Shown here: positions 9,315-22,170 of the stretch, in pieces
How positions within the stretch are numbered: position 1 is the stretch's first letter
Layout of the letters: each line of letters opens with the position of its first letter
Assembly (NCBI RefSeq): GCF_014647755.1
Contig: NZ_BMPU01000005.1
Location: forward strand, 1 to 64,000
Origin: Porphyromonas pasteri
GTDB taxonomy: Bacteria; Bacteroidota; Bacteroidia; Bacteroidales; Porphyromonadaceae
DNA length: 64,000 bases
Direction: 5' to 3'
The notes under the pieces: model-generated
The model's database searches: none
The model's input: only the letters and a program-made list of their open reading frames with translations
Told to the model about the DNA's origin: nothing
Made by a program: the position numbers and the translations under genes

Positions 9315-10625
9315 CTACTGCCCTATCTGAAGGAGGGTGAAGCCGGCCTCGACGGGGTCGGTATCGAAGACGTTGCGCCCGTCGATGAGTAGCGGAGTCT
9401 TCACCGAGCGGTGAAGGACTTCCCAGGCGGGCATGCGAAACGCCTTCCATTCGGTGACGTGGAAGATCGCATCGACATCGAGCGCGGAGTCGTAGACATC
9501 ACGTGCGTAGCGGACGCGGTCACCGAGATGACGGCGGGCCTCAAGCATGGCGATCGGGTCATAGACGGCGACCTCACAGCCAGCCTCGAGGAGGGAGTTG
9601 ATGAGGACAAGCGAAGGCGCCTCGCGCATATCGTCCGTCTCAGGCTTGAAGGCCAAGCCCCAGACAGCGACACGACGACCCTTCAGATCACCACCGAAGT
9701 AGCGGGAGAACTTCTCGAAGAGCACGTGCTTCTGCGCCTCGTTCACGGCCTCGACAGCTTCGAGGACACGCATAGGACGGCCATATTCCTTCGCCGTGCG
9801 GATGAAGGCTTGCACATCCTTGGGGAAGCAAGAGCCACCATAGCCACAGCCCGAGTAGAGGAACTTGCTCCCGATGCGGGCGTCACTACCGATGCCCTGA
9901 CGCACCATGGAAACATTGGCTCCGACGGCTTCGCAGAGGTTCGCCACCTCATTCATGAAGCTGATGCGCGTAGCGAGCATGGCGTTGGCCGCGTACTTCG
10001 TGATCTCTGCCGAAGCGATATCCATGAAGAGGACGCGGAAGTTATTGAGGAGGATGGGCTTGTAGAGGCGCGTCATCAGCTCACGGGCACGGTCGCTATC
10101 GACACCGACGACGACACGGTCGGGGCGCATGAAGTCCTCGATAGCGTTGCCCTCCTTAAGGAACTCGGGGTTCGAAGCGACGTCGAAGGGAATGGACACG
10201 CCACGCTCACGCTGTGCCGCCTCGATCGTCTCACGGACCTTGAGGTAGGTACCTACGGGCACGGTACTCTTGGTGACGACGAGACAATAGTCCGTCATCG
10301 CCTCACCGATAGCACGAGCTACGGAGAGGACGTGGCGCAGGTCGGCCGAGCCATCTTCGTCTGGGGGCGTACCGACAGCACTGAAGATAATCTCGACATG
10401 GGGCAGGACTTCGGCGATAGAGGTAGAGAAGTGCAGACGTCCAGCCTCCACTCCACGGCGTACGAGGGCGTCCAGACCCGGCTCATAGATGGGTATCTCC
10501 CCATCACGCAGGCGCTGGATCTTCGCCTCATCGACATCTACACAGTAGACTTCTACACCGAGGTCAGCGAAGCAAGCTGCGCTGACCAGTCCGACATAGC
10601 CTATCCCTACGATAGCAATGGGCAT
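9315..10625 (-). CDS. ugd: UDP-glucose 6-dehydrogenase
   Basis: Oxidises UDP-glucose to UDP-glucuronate with two NAD+, feeding capsule, LPS or exopolysaccharide synthesis. I place the start at 10625 (MPIAIVGIGYVG), not the upstream in-frame start at 10688, because the Rossmann fold begins at once and an AAGGAG Shine-Dalgarno lies about 8 nt before this ATG, a rarity in this phylum. Protein length is 436 residues. Visible: Rossmann motif GIGYVGLVSAACFADLG, the central conserved helix, and the catalytic Cys region GCGYGGSCFPKDV. It follows the HIT gene by 31 bp. A UDP-mannose or UDP-N-acetyl sugar dehydrogenase is less likely. Confidence 0.92.
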   Translation of the reverse strand: MPIAIVGIGYVGLVSAACFADLGVEVYCVDVDEAKIQRLRDGEIPIYEPGLDALVRRGVEAGRLHFSTSIAEVLPHVEIIFSAVGTPPDEDGSADLRHVLSVARAIGEAMTDYCLVVTKSTVPVGTYLKVRETIEAAQRERGVSIPFDVASNPEFLKEGNAIEDFMRPDRVVVGVDSDRARELMTRLYKPILLNNFRVLFMDIASAEITKYAANAMLATRISFMNEVANLCEAVGANVSMVRQGIGSDARIGSKFLYSGCGYGGSCFPKDVQAFIRTAKEYGRPMRVLEAVEAVNEAQKHVLFEKFSRYFGGDLKGRRVAVWGLAFKPETDDMREAPSLVLINSLLEAGCEVAVYDPIAMLEARRHLGDRVRYARDVYDSALDVDAIFHVTEWKAFRMPAWEVLHRSVKTPLLIDGRNVFDTDPVEAGFTLLQIGQ

Positions 10626-10656
10626 AATGCTACTCCTTATTATATATGTATCGGTG

Positions 10657-11055
10657 TTACTTCGCGGGGGCTGCTTCACGCAGCTCACGGGCGATGCGCT
10701 CCATCTCTTCGGCAGGAAGCTGGAGCTTCTTCTTCAAGTCGATATCCCCCTCAGCATTGATGGGCACAAGGTGGATGTGCGCATGGTTGACCTCAAGTCC
10801 GAGGACGAGGACAGCGACCTTGCGGCACTTCGTCACCGTCTGGATCTGACGGGCGACCTGCTTAGCGAAGACCATCATGCGCCCGAGCAGATCATCCTCG
10901 ATATCGAAGATGTAGTCGACCTCCTGGCGAGGCACGACGAGCGTGTGACCGGGCTGTACGGGATTGATGTCGAGGAAGGCGTAGAACTCGGCGTCCTCGG
11001 CGACTCGATACGAAGGGATCTCCCCCTCAATGATGCGTGTGAAGAGCGTAGCCAT
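10657..11055 (-). CDS. HIT-family nucleotide-binding hydrolase
   Basis: A histidine-triad protein of 132 residues. The family hydrolyses nucleoside phosphoramidates and adenylated compounds. The active-site triad is visible as HAHIHLVP (about residues 98-105), with the upstream HTLVVPRQEV strand that forms the nucleotide pocket. Length and the N-terminal ATLFTRIIEGEIPSY motif match Hint-like bacterial HIT proteins. It lies 14 bp after greA and 31 bp before ugd, so the three are probably cotranscribed from a promoter upstream of greA. Confidence 0.93.
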   Translation of the reverse strand: MATLFTRIIEGEIPSYRVAEDAEFYAFLDINPVQPGHTLVVPRQEVDYIFDIEDDLLGRMMVFAKQVARQIQTVTKCRKVAVLVLGLEVNHAHIHLVPINAEGDIDLKKKLQLPAEEMERIARELREAAPAK

Positions 11056-11069
11056 GGAGTAAAACGAGA

Positions 11070-11540
11070 TTAGATCGAGATATTGAGGATCTCGAAGTTC
11101 AGGAGGCCACCAGGCGTCTGGACCTCGACGACATCACCGACCTTGCGGCCCATAAGGCCCTTGGCAATGGGGGTGTTGACGGAGATCTTCTTCTCCTTAA
11201 GGTTCGCCTCGGTGTCAGAGACCAGCGTATAGGTCAGCTCAGCACCCGTCTTGGTATTGCGGATGGTGACCTTGCTCAGGATCTGGATGCTATCGGTAGA
11301 GATCTTCGACTCGTCGATGATACGAGCGTTAGCGACCTGTGCCTTGAGCTGAGCGATCTTCCCTTCGAGGAGGCCCTGAGCTTCCTTGGCAGCGTCGTAC
11401 TCGGCGTTTTCCGAGAGGTCCCCCTTATCACGTGCCTCGGCGATCTGACGAGAGATCTCGGGGCGGTGAACTGATTCGAGTTCGTTGATCTCAGCTATGA
11501 GCTTGTCATAGCCGGCTTGTGTCATATAGTTATATGCCAT
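11070..11540 (-). CDS. greA: Transcription elongation factor GreA
   Basis: GreA inserts into the RNA polymerase secondary channel and stimulates cleavage of backtracked transcripts. The 156 residues show the N-terminal coiled coil (about 1-75) with the tip motif DLSENAEYDAAKE that carries the acidic residues, and the C-terminal FKBP-like domain (about 85-156) containing PIAKGLMGRKVGD. Length is standard. It is the first gene of the greA-HIT-ugd group. Confidence 0.96.
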   Translation of the reverse strand: MAYNYMTQAGYDKLIAEINELESVHRPEISRQIAEARDKGDLSENAEYDAAKEAQGLLEGKIAQLKAQVANARIIDESKISTDSIQILSKVTIRNTKTGAELTYTLVSDTEANLKEKKISVNTPIAKGLMGRKVGDVVEVQTPGGLLNFEILNISI

Positions 11541-11962
11541 AGTCGTAGTTGGGGAGTCATAGACTCCAGCCTAATTTTTGCGCGGTCTTGACCGCAAGTA
11601 AAAACAATAGTGAACCCTACTCCAGCCGATCGCTGTCGTAGGGTTCCTTCGCAAAGGTACGATTATTTATCCAAGGCAGGGTACCAGCTTAATTTATTTG
11701 CTTCCCCCACCCTATCAAAACCTTACGCCTCCTGACTACCCGATTCCCAAGCACAGCAGGCGGGAAGGCATCGGCGTCTATCCTGCAGATAGCGGCAGTC
11801 GCCACCGCGCCTGTATAGAGTGACTTAGCCGACTATCCGCATACGATCCACCACGGAGCAAGACCACCCTGCAGGTCCCCTTCATCTGAACCTAACAGCG
11901 GTCTACGGGCGGACCACTATGAAAACGCCCCACTCGCCCACAGTCGTACATCAGCGAGCTGG
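11541..11962. other. Intergenic region between dinB and greA
   Basis: Apart from a -7 box for greA at 11652-11659 I see no gene, repeat array or clear terminator in these 420 bases. Confidence 0.5.
11652..11659 (-). promoter_or_regulatory. -7 element for greA
   Basis: The minus strand carries TACCTTTG, about 110 bp before greA. No good -33 element is seen at the usual distance. Confidence 0.4.
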
Positions 11963-13045
11963 CTACTCCTCGTCTTCGGCGAAGGGCAGCCACTGCTGCA
12001 CCCACATCCCCGGGCGAAGCTCCTCGGGCGGATGCGAGAGGGAGAGCCCCAAGAGGCGAATGGGACGGTCTGCATAATCAAGCGCGCGAAGAAGCTCCAA
12101 GCCACGCTGCAGAAGTAGGTCAGGCGAAGAGAAGGCTTCGGAGAAGGAAGCCGAGCGGGAGAGAACGGAGAAGTCGGCGAACTTCACCCGCAGTGTGAGC
12201 GTGCGCCCCGAGAACTGACGGCGCTGCAGACGCCCGTCCAGCTCCTCGACCACCTCACGAAGGTGAGCTTCGACAACGAGGGGCTCAGCACTATTCTCCT
12301 CGAAGGTGCGCTCACAGCCGAGGCTCTTACGTACCCATTCGTAGATGACGGGGCGCTCATCCACTCCACGAGCGAAGTCATAGAAGACACGCCCCGCCTT
12401 ACCAAAGTGGCGGGTCAGCTGCTCGAGGCTTCGCTCTCGGAGGTCAGCCCCCGTGCGGATACCCAGGAGATGCATACGCTCTGCCGTAGCACGCCCCACA
12501 CCCCAGAAGGCTTCGACGGGAAGGTCGGCGATGAAGTCCATCGCTTGCGACGGATGGATCGTGCAGAGCCCGTCGGGCTTGCGCGCGTCGGAAGCAATCT
12601 TCGCGAGGAACTTATTATACGACACACCCGCCGAAGCCGTCAGCCCCAGCTCCTCGCGGATGCGGCGACGGATCTCACGGGCTATCTCTACGGCCATAGG
12701 CTCCCCGACCTTGTTCTCCGTCACATCGAGGAACGCCTCATCGAGGGAAATCGGCTCGATGATATCGGTGTAGTCGTGGAAGATGCCGTGAATGGCCCGC
12801 GATACCTCACGGTAGCGATCGAAGTTCACCGGCACAAAGATGAGCTGCGGGCAGAGCTTACGTGCCTTCGCCCCAGGCATCGCTGAGCGTACACCGAAGT
12901 GCCGAGCTTCGTAGCTCGCAGCACAGACCACCCCACGCGACTCCGCTCCACCCACGGCAATAGGCAGCCCCCGAAGCTCGGGATGGTCGTGCTGCTCTAC
13001 CGAGGCGTAGAAGGCATCCATGTCGATGTGTATGATCTTGCGCAT
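11963..13045 (-). CDS. dinB: DNA polymerase IV (Y-family)
   Basis: Error-prone translesion polymerase. The 360 residues contain the Y-family motifs: DMDAFYASVEQ (residues 8-18, first metal-binding Asp), SYEARHFGVRS (steric-gate and fingers region) and SLDEAFLDV (about 102-110, catalytic Asp-Glu). The HhH region (GVGRATAERMHLLGI) and the little-finger domain follow. It is full length for DinB. The C terminus ends in EEDEE without an obvious QLxLF-type clamp motif; LLGLSLSHP near residue 330 could serve. It starts 41 bp after the DoxX-like gene. Confidence 0.95.
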   Translation of the reverse strand: MRKIIHIDMDAFYASVEQHDHPELRGLPIAVGGAESRGVVCAASYEARHFGVRSAMPGAKARKLCPQLIFVPVNFDRYREVSRAIHGIFHDYTDIIEPISLDEAFLDVTENKVGEPMAVEIAREIRRRIREELGLTASAGVSYNKFLAKIASDARKPDGLCTIHPSQAMDFIADLPVEAFWGVGRATAERMHLLGIRTGADLRERSLEQLTRHFGKAGRVFYDFARGVDERPVIYEWVRKSLGCERTFEENSAEPLVVEAHLREVVEELDGRLQRRQFSGRTLTLRVKFADFSVLSRSASFSEAFSSPDLLLQRGLELLRALDYADRPIRLLGLSLSHPPEELRPGMWVQQWLPFAEDEE

Positions 13046-13086
13046 GGCGAAGGAGAGGAATGGGCAGGCGGCTTAGGGAGAAGCTA

Positions 13087-13488
13087 TCACTTCTTGGGGC
13101 GCTGAGGCATCGGGCGCGTATAGGCCCAAGCCCAAGCGATGAGAGGGAGCTGAAGTGGCAGACGCACCAAGGCGAAGGTCAGACGGGGATCCGCCGTGGC
13201 CTTCATATTGAGGTAGGTCTGGATATTTGCAGGGAAGACCGCGATAAGCAAGAGGACAATACCCCACGCAGCCCACACACGCAGACGAGTCTTCGGGCGA
13301 AGGACAAGAGCCACTCCCAGCACGATCTCGATGACCCCACTCAGGGCAACGAGCGCTTCGTGAGCGGGGAGGTAGGGTGGCATCGTGCGCAGGTACATCT
13401 CGGCATTCACGAAGTGATTGATCCCAGCAGCGATATAGAGGAGGGCACAGAGGTAGAGCCCGACGAAGTAAAGGCGATAGCGAAGCAT
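13087..13488 (-). CDS. DoxX-like integral membrane protein
   Basis: A 133-residue protein with four predicted membrane helices (about 5-25, 45-63, 70-88 and 105-125). It carries the early AGINHF motif and the GVIEIVLGVAL stretch seen in DoxX/DUF4345-like small membrane proteins. The family function is poorly defined; some members relate to redox or respiratory complexes. It sits between tsf and dinB, 41 bp upstream of dinB, possibly cotranscribed. No signal peptide beyond the first helix. Confidence 0.7.
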   Translation of the reverse strand: MLRYRLYFVGLYLCALLYIAAGINHFVNAEMYLRTMPPYLPAHEALVALSGVIEIVLGVALVLRPKTRLRVWAAWGIVLLLIAVFPANIQTYLNMKATADPRLTFALVRLPLQLPLIAWAWAYTRPMPQRPKK

Positions 13489-13513
13489 CGGAACGTATAG
13501 GAGAAAAGGTGAT

Positions 13514-13551
13514 AAAAAGCACTGACCCCCTAGCGCAGGTGCGTTAGGGGG
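13514..13551 (-). terminator. Intrinsic terminator after tsf
   Basis: An 11-bp stem with one wobble (CCCCCTAGCGC at 13526-13536 with 13541-13551) is followed on the minus strand by a TTTTT run at 13514-13518. It ends the rplM-rpsI-rpsB-tsf run. Confidence 0.75.
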
Positions 13552-13593
13552 CCAGGCAGACCTGCCCTAAGCGGGCAAGCGTAGTACTTGAGA

Positions 13594-14418
13594 TTATTCC
13601 GCTTTTAGCGTCACACGCTTGAAGGCAGTCACCGTGAGGCTCTTGCTCTGAGCCTGGAGGTACTGAGCGATGGTCAACTTGTTGTCCTTGACGAAGAGCT
13701 GATCAAGGAGGGTATTTTCCTTGTAGTACTTCTTCAGGGCACCCTGTGCGATGTGGTCGACGAGGTTCTCGGGCTTACCAGCTTCGCGAGCCTTTTCGCG
13801 AGCGAGGTTGAGCTCACGCTCCTTGACATCAGCGGGGACGTCTTCTTCGGTGATGCCGACGGGAGCCATAGCAGCGATCTGCATAGCTACGTCGCGAGCG
13901 ACCTGAGCGTCAGCAGCTTCGTTGAAGGCTACGATCGTAGCGAGCATGTTCCCTGGGTGGATGTAAGAGGTCGTGAAAGCACCCTGGACGAACTCGTATA
14001 CACCGAGCTCCATCTTTTCACCAGAGACACCGCTGCGCTCGGTGATGTGGTCCTGTACGCTACGGCCGTCAGCCATAGGAGCAGCGAGGATTTCTTCCTT
14101 AGAAGCACCCTTCTTAGCCTTAGCTACTTCGAGGATAGAGGAGACGAGCTTGATGAAGTCTTCGTTCTTAGCGACGAAGTCCGTTTCGCACTTGACGCCT
14201 ACCATGACAGCATAGTCGCCTTCGTGAGCAGCGAGGATGCAGCCTTCTTCGGCTTCGTGGTCGCCACGCTTAGCAGCGATAGCCTGGCCACGCTTACGGA
14301 TGAGTTCGATAGCCTTCTCGAGGTCGCCAGCAGCTTCTTCGATAGCCTTCTTAACATCGGAGAGACCAGCACCGGTGAGGGCGCGGAGCTTCTTGATGTC
14401 TTCCAACAATTTACTCAT
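13594..14418 (-). CDS. tsf: Elongation factor Ts
   Basis: Nucleotide exchange factor that regenerates EF-Tu-GTP. The 274 residues start with the UBA-like domain (LRALTGAGLSDVKKA, about 11-26), followed by the core TDFVAKNEDF motif (about 79-88) that displaces Mg2+ from EF-Tu. The C-terminal coiled region ends after VTAFKRVTLKAE. Length is normal. It lies downstream of rpsB, the usual bacterial order, with an intervening GC-rich hairpin (14467-14500) that could attenuate or process the message. Confidence 0.97.
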   Translation of the reverse strand: MSKLLEDIKKLRALTGAGLSDVKKAIEEAAGDLEKAIELIRKRGQAIAAKRGDHEAEEGCILAAHEGDYAVMVGVKCETDFVAKNEDFIKLVSSILEVAKAKKGASKEEILAAPMADGRSVQDHITERSGVSGEKMELGVYEFVQGAFTTSYIHPGNMLATIVAFNEAADAQVARDVAMQIAAMAPVGITEEDVPADVKERELNLAREKAREAGKPENLVDHIAQGALKKYYKENTLLDQLFVKDNKLTIAQYLQAQSKSLTVTAFKRVTLKAE

Positions 14419-14466
14419 GATGGTATCTTGTATTGAGTTAGAGTTCTTGTGATTGGCAGATAAGGC

Positions 14467-14500
14467 CCGAGGACGAGCGGCTTAGACGGCTCATCCTCGG
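14467..14500 (-). terminator. Hairpin between rpsB and tsf (attenuator or processing site)
   Basis: CCGAGGACGAGC (14467-14478) pairs with GCTCATCCTCGG (14489-14500) with one mismatch. No T-run follows on the minus strand, so partial termination or RNase processing is more likely than full termination. Confidence 0.45.
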
Positions 14501-14561
14501 ACTTATCTTACTGTATATCGCTCCCGTCAGGGAGTCGACAGGGTCGTCTCAGACGGAGAGC

Positions 14562-15356
14562 TTAAGCTTCTTCGGAGGTAGCCTCAGCCTTGCGGCGGGT
14601 ACGGCTACCCTTCTGTACGAGCTTAGCGCCACCTTCGCCTTCGCCCTTTTCCTGGCCCTTACCTTCGGCCTTGCGTTCCTGCAGACCTTCGGAGATAGCG
14701 CCACAGATAGCCGAGACGATGACTTCTACGGCAGCCGTAGAGTCGTCGTTAGCAGGGATGACGTAGTCGACATTAGAGGGATCGCTATTGGTGTCCACAA
14801 TAGCGAAGACGGGGATACCGAGGCGCTTAGCTTCAGCTACTGCGATGTGCTCCTTCATTACGTCTACGACGAAGAGGGCGTTAGGCAGCTTGTTCATATC
14901 AGCGATAGAGCCGAGCGTAAGCTCGAGCTTAGCACGCTGACGAGATATCTGGAGCTTCTCGCGCTTGGAGAGGTTATCAAACGTACCATCAGCAGTCATC
15001 TTATCGATCTCGGTCATCTTCTTGACGGCCTTGCGGATCGTAGCGAAGTTGGTAAGCATACCACCGGGCCAGCGCTCTGTGACATAAGGCATACCTACAG
15101 CCTTAGCTAGCTCAGCGACAGCGCCCTTGAGCTGCTTCTTCGTAGCTACGAAGAGGATCTTCTTGCCAGCCTTTGCCAGGCCCTTGGCGACTTCTGCTGC
15201 TTCGTCGACCTTAACAACAGTCTTGTGAAGGTCGATGATGTGGATGTCGTTACGCTCCATGAAGATGTATGGAGCCATAGCTGCATTCCACTTACGGGTG
15301 AGGTGACCGAAATGGGCACCTGCTTCTATGAGTTGGTCAAATGAAACTCTTGACAT
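14562..15356 (-). CDS. rpsB: 30S ribosomal protein S2
   Basis: S2 joins the small subunit late and binds near S1. The 264 residues include the N-terminal FDQLIEAGAHFGHLTRKWN motif, the coiled-coil insertion (RKAVKKMTEIDKM region) and PNALFVVDV. The C-terminal extension of about 35 residues is rich in Lys, Glu and Gly (EGKGQEKGEGEGG), longer than E. coli S2 and probably disordered. It is third in rplM-rpsI-rpsB-tsf. Confidence 0.97.
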   Translation of the reverse strand: MSRVSFDQLIEAGAHFGHLTRKWNAAMAPYIFMERNDIHIIDLHKTVVKVDEAAEVAKGLAKAGKKILFVATKKQLKGAVAELAKAVGMPYVTERWPGGMLTNFATIRKAVKKMTEIDKMTADGTFDNLSKREKLQISRQRAKLELTLGSIADMNKLPNALFVVDVMKEHIAVAEAKRLGIPVFAIVDTNSDPSNVDYVIPANDDSTAAVEVIVSAICGAISEGLQERKAEGKGQEKGEGEGGAKLVQKGSRTRRKAEATSEEA

Positions 15357-15512
15357 GATTTCGTTTACGTTCTATAAAGTGTAACAGAATTACTTTCAAC
15401 TGCTTGGTAGGACGGAAGTCTTACTCAGGGAGAAGACTCCCATAGCTCTAAGCAATTTAGATACTAAACGCGAAATAACATCCCTCAGGCCACAAGCCTG
15501 AGATGAGGGATA

Positions 15513-15899
15513 TTAACGCTTGCTGAACTGGAAGCGCTTGCGTGCCTTGGGGCGACCTGGCTTCTTACGCTCGACGACACGAGAGTCGCGAGTAAGGAAG
15601 CCTTCTGCGCGCAGGGCTGGCTTGTCTTCTTCGTTGATCTTGACGAGAGCACGAGCGATCGCAAGACGAGCTGCTTCGCTCTGTCCCTTGAAGCCCCCAC
15701 CCTTGAGGTTGATCTTGATGTCATACTTCTCTACGGCATCCAGAGTAGCCAGGGGCTGGCGTACGATGTACTGGAGGATCGAAGAGGGGAAGTATGCAGC
15801 GATATCACGCTTGTTGATCGTGATCTTCCCGCTACCTGCTGCTACATATACGCGGGCTACTGCGGCCTTACGACGGCCAATGGCATTGATGAATTCCAT
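15513..15899 (-). CDS. rpsI: 30S ribosomal protein S9
   Basis: S9 reaches the P site with its basic tail. The 128-residue protein has the start INAIGRRKAAVARVY, the GGGFKGQSEAARLAIARAL core, and the conserved C terminus KARKRFQFSKR, whose last Lys-Arg contacts P-site tRNA. It lies 15 bp after rplM, the usual pairing. Confidence 0.97.
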   Translation of the reverse strand: MEFINAIGRRKAAVARVYVAAGSGKITINKRDIAAYFPSSILQYIVRQPLATLDAVEKYDIKINLKGGGFKGQSEAARLAIARALVKINEEDKPALRAEGFLTRDSRVVERKKPGRPKARKRFQFSKR

Positions 15900-15914
15900 A
15901 CGTCCTGGTATATA

Positions 15915-16370
15915 TTACTTGAGCTTGGAGAGATCGACGAGACGAGGCTGCTGTGCTTCGTGCTTGTGCTCTGCGCCGTCATAGACGTAGAGGTTAGCCA
16001 GGATAGCAGCACCGAGACGGTTCTTGGGGAGCATACCCTTGACGACCTTGCGGAAGAGGCGATCAGAACCCTTAGCCTGCAGGAAGCGGGGGCTGAACTG
16101 ACGCTGCCCACCGGGGTAGCCAGAGAACTTAAGATAGACGCGGTCATCCCACTTCTTACCAGTGAGGACTACCTTGTCGGCGTTGATTACGATCACGTTG
16201 TCCCCGCAGTCTACGTGGGGCGTGAAGTTGGGCTTGTACTTACCGCGAAGGAGCTTAGCGATCTTGGAGCATACACGACCCAAGCTCTCTCCTGCTGCGT
16301 CCACGACGACCCACTCCTTGGTGACGGTCGCCTTGTTGGCAGAGACGGTCTTGAAACTTAAAGTGTCCAT
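15915..16370 (-). CDS. rplM: 50S ribosomal protein L13
   Basis: Early-assembling large-subunit protein. The 151 residues show the EWVVVDAAGESLGRVCSKIA start, the DCGDNVIVINADKVVLTGKKW block and the GMLPKNRLG motif of L13. It is the first gene of the run ending at tsf. The leader from the -7 box to the ATG is about 175 nt, long enough for autogenous control, though I recognise no known leader structure. Confidence 0.97.
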   Translation of the reverse strand: MDTLSFKTVSANKATVTKEWVVVDAAGESLGRVCSKIAKLLRGKYKPNFTPHVDCGDNVIVINADKVVLTGKKWDDRVYLKFSGYPGGQRQFSPRFLQAKGSDRLFRKVVKGMLPKNRLGAAILANLYVYDGAEHKHEAQQPRLVDLSKLK

Positions 16371-16552
16371 TCCTTCTGTCTTGTTGTTAATGATTCGACG
16401 AATAGCGATTCTACTTATAGCGACAGGTCTTCTCGTGGCCTTACCCTATAACTATGGGACACAGGCAAAGCGCACACTACTCTCCCAGTACTGGGCGATA
16501 AGACTCTGTCGATCCTCATAGACTCGCTGGGTACTATTTGATAAACAGCGCA

Positions 16553-16560
16553 CAAAGATA
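16553..16560 (-). promoter_or_regulatory. -7 element for rplM operon
   Basis: The minus strand reads TATCTTTG, about 183 bp before the rplM ATG. No clear -33 motif is visible at 19-21 bp. Confidence 0.45.
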
Positions 16561-16754
16561 CAAAAAAACAAGAGACGCCGTGCACCCCTCCCATCACCTC
16601 GCTCAAACAGTGTTCGGGCACCTCTGTAGAAGCAGCGGTACAACCCGCACTCCCTCGGAGCACCACCCTCTAACGGGCGGAACAAGCTCATCGAAGAAAG
16701 AAGAAGATACCAAAACGTGCAAGCCGTGCAAAGCTGTAGTGGTCGGTGGTATGA

Positions 16755-16856
16755 ACCACTATTGCTCCGTGCATAAAGCAATAGTGGTTTGAGGTACGAA
16801 CAACTATTGGTTTGGAGTACGAACCAGTAGTGGTTTGCACACGAAGCAATATTACT
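16755..16856. repeat. Phased-palindrome array, degenerate
   Basis: Five 12-bp units start at 16755, 16777, 16800, 16823 and 16845 (steps 22, 23, 23, 22). The first two (ACCACTATTGCT and AGCAATAGTGGT) are exact reverse complements and would form a 12-bp stem with a 10-nt loop. The array lies about 195 bp upstream of the rplM -7 box. Confidence 0.8.
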
Positions 16857-17067
16857 TCGAAAGCCTCGCACTATGAAAGCTCACCATACTCTATCAATAT
16901 AAGAGAGACGCACCCTTCTGTAGGCAGGATACCTGAGTGTCTGTAGCTACGCACTCAAATAGGCACAAAGCACAAGAGCCTCGCCCCCCTTCTCGGCATA
17001 CCCGCCCGAGCTAAAATGGCGACACCCACGGAAACAGAATAGCTCTCCTCCCCGACCGTGCGGAGTA

Positions 17068-17190
17068 ACCTATATAGGTAGAAAAACGAACCAGTACTGG
17101 TCACTCTTCCGACCAGTACTGGTTGACAATAGATACCTATACTGCTTCGCGCTGCGACCAGTACTGGTCGGAAGAGTGACCAATACTGGT
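17068..17190. repeat. Phased-palindrome array forming a long inverted repeat
   Basis: Units start at 17068 (ACCTATATAGGT), 17090, 17112, 17135, 17157 and 17179 (ACCAGTACTGGT-like), with steps 22, 22, 23, 22, 22. The segments 17088-17123 and 17157-17192 are reverse complements with one mismatch, including the spacer CACTCTTCCG against CGGAAGAGTG. The whole element could fold into one 36-bp arm hairpin. Confidence 0.88.
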
Positions 17191-17355
17191 TCAAATCGCC
17201 CCTCCGAGAGCCACCCTCTATCACCCTATAAATAAACCCCATACGCACCGCCGAAAATGGGGCTACTTTCCCCCGAAAAAGAAGCCCCCATCAGCGCTCG
17301 CAGGAGTATGGCTCTTTCGAATGAGAGAGAAGTCAGCGATAATAGTGCGTCCAGC

Positions 17356-17376
17356 AAAATCGAAAATTTCGATTTT
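17356..17376. repeat. AT-rich 21-bp inverted repeat
   Basis: AAAATCGAAA and TTTCGATTTT flank a single A. No promoter is seen beside it. It may be a protein-binding site or a relic. Confidence 0.5.
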
Positions 17377-17513
17377 ACTACCCGACCTTAGTCCGACAGG
17401 CTCCACAGCTGTACAAACAACACTAAGCCCCTATCTACTCTGCATAGCAGAAGCACTGAGCAATCGGCTTCATTGAAACACATTCCCTCTTTGATAAGTC
17501 TCCTCATCACAAT

Positions 17514-17540
17514 CAGCTGTTGCAAAATATGCAACAACTG
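17514..17540. repeat. Hairpin in the rplM-rpoC gap
   Basis: CAGCTGTTGCA and TGCAACAACTG pair at 10 of 11 positions around a 5-nt loop. There is no T-run, and the role is unknown. Confidence 0.4.
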
Positions 17541-17722
17541 ACCACGGTGCAAAGACTTCTTCGTAGGGGGAAATTCACACATTCGATAAGAGGCCGGCTT
17601 ATTCCTTTGGATAAATAGAACCACTCGGTAGAGAAGTAGCCTATAACCATTACCAAGGAGAGGGAACAATGTACTCCTCCCCGAACACCACTATTCCTAC
17701 AAACACCCCGTCAGTATAGGCA

Positions 17723-17766
17723 CAAAAAAGCCCCGCCCGCAGGAGCAGTGCTCTTGCGGGCGGGGC
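17723..17766 (-). terminator. Intrinsic terminator after rpoC
   Basis: An 11-bp perfect GC stem (GCCCCGCCCGC at 17730-17740 with 17756-17766) is followed on the minus strand by TTTTTTG. It ends the tuf-to-rpoC superoperon. Confidence 0.85.
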
Positions 17767-17789
17767 AGATATGTTATAGGGAGGAGGGC

Positions 17790-22145
<4,356 letters not shown>

Positions 22146-22170
22146 AATAGAAAGGGAAATAATGCGGATC

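Larger units (their letters stand above)
16371..17722. other. Long intergenic region between rplM and rpoC
   Basis: About 1.35 kb without a convincing gene. It holds the rplM promoter, two phased-palindrome arrays (16755-16856 and 17068-17190), an AT-rich inverted repeat (17356-17376) and a second hairpin (17514-17540). Short open frames across it have no recognisable motifs and overlap the repeats. Confidence 0.6.

Noticed and set aside
9411-10760. 449-residue plus-strand open frame over ugd
   Set aside because: Antisense shadow of ugd and the HIT gene, with no domain.
16452-16871. 139-residue minus-strand frame near the rplM promoter
   Set aside because: It spans the palindrome array and the promoter, and its Cys/Tyr-rich composition is unlike its neighbours.
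17388-17669. 93-residue minus-strand frame in the rplM-rpoC gap
   Set aside because: No motif, no promoter or ribosome site, and it spans an inverted repeat. I cannot support it as a gene.
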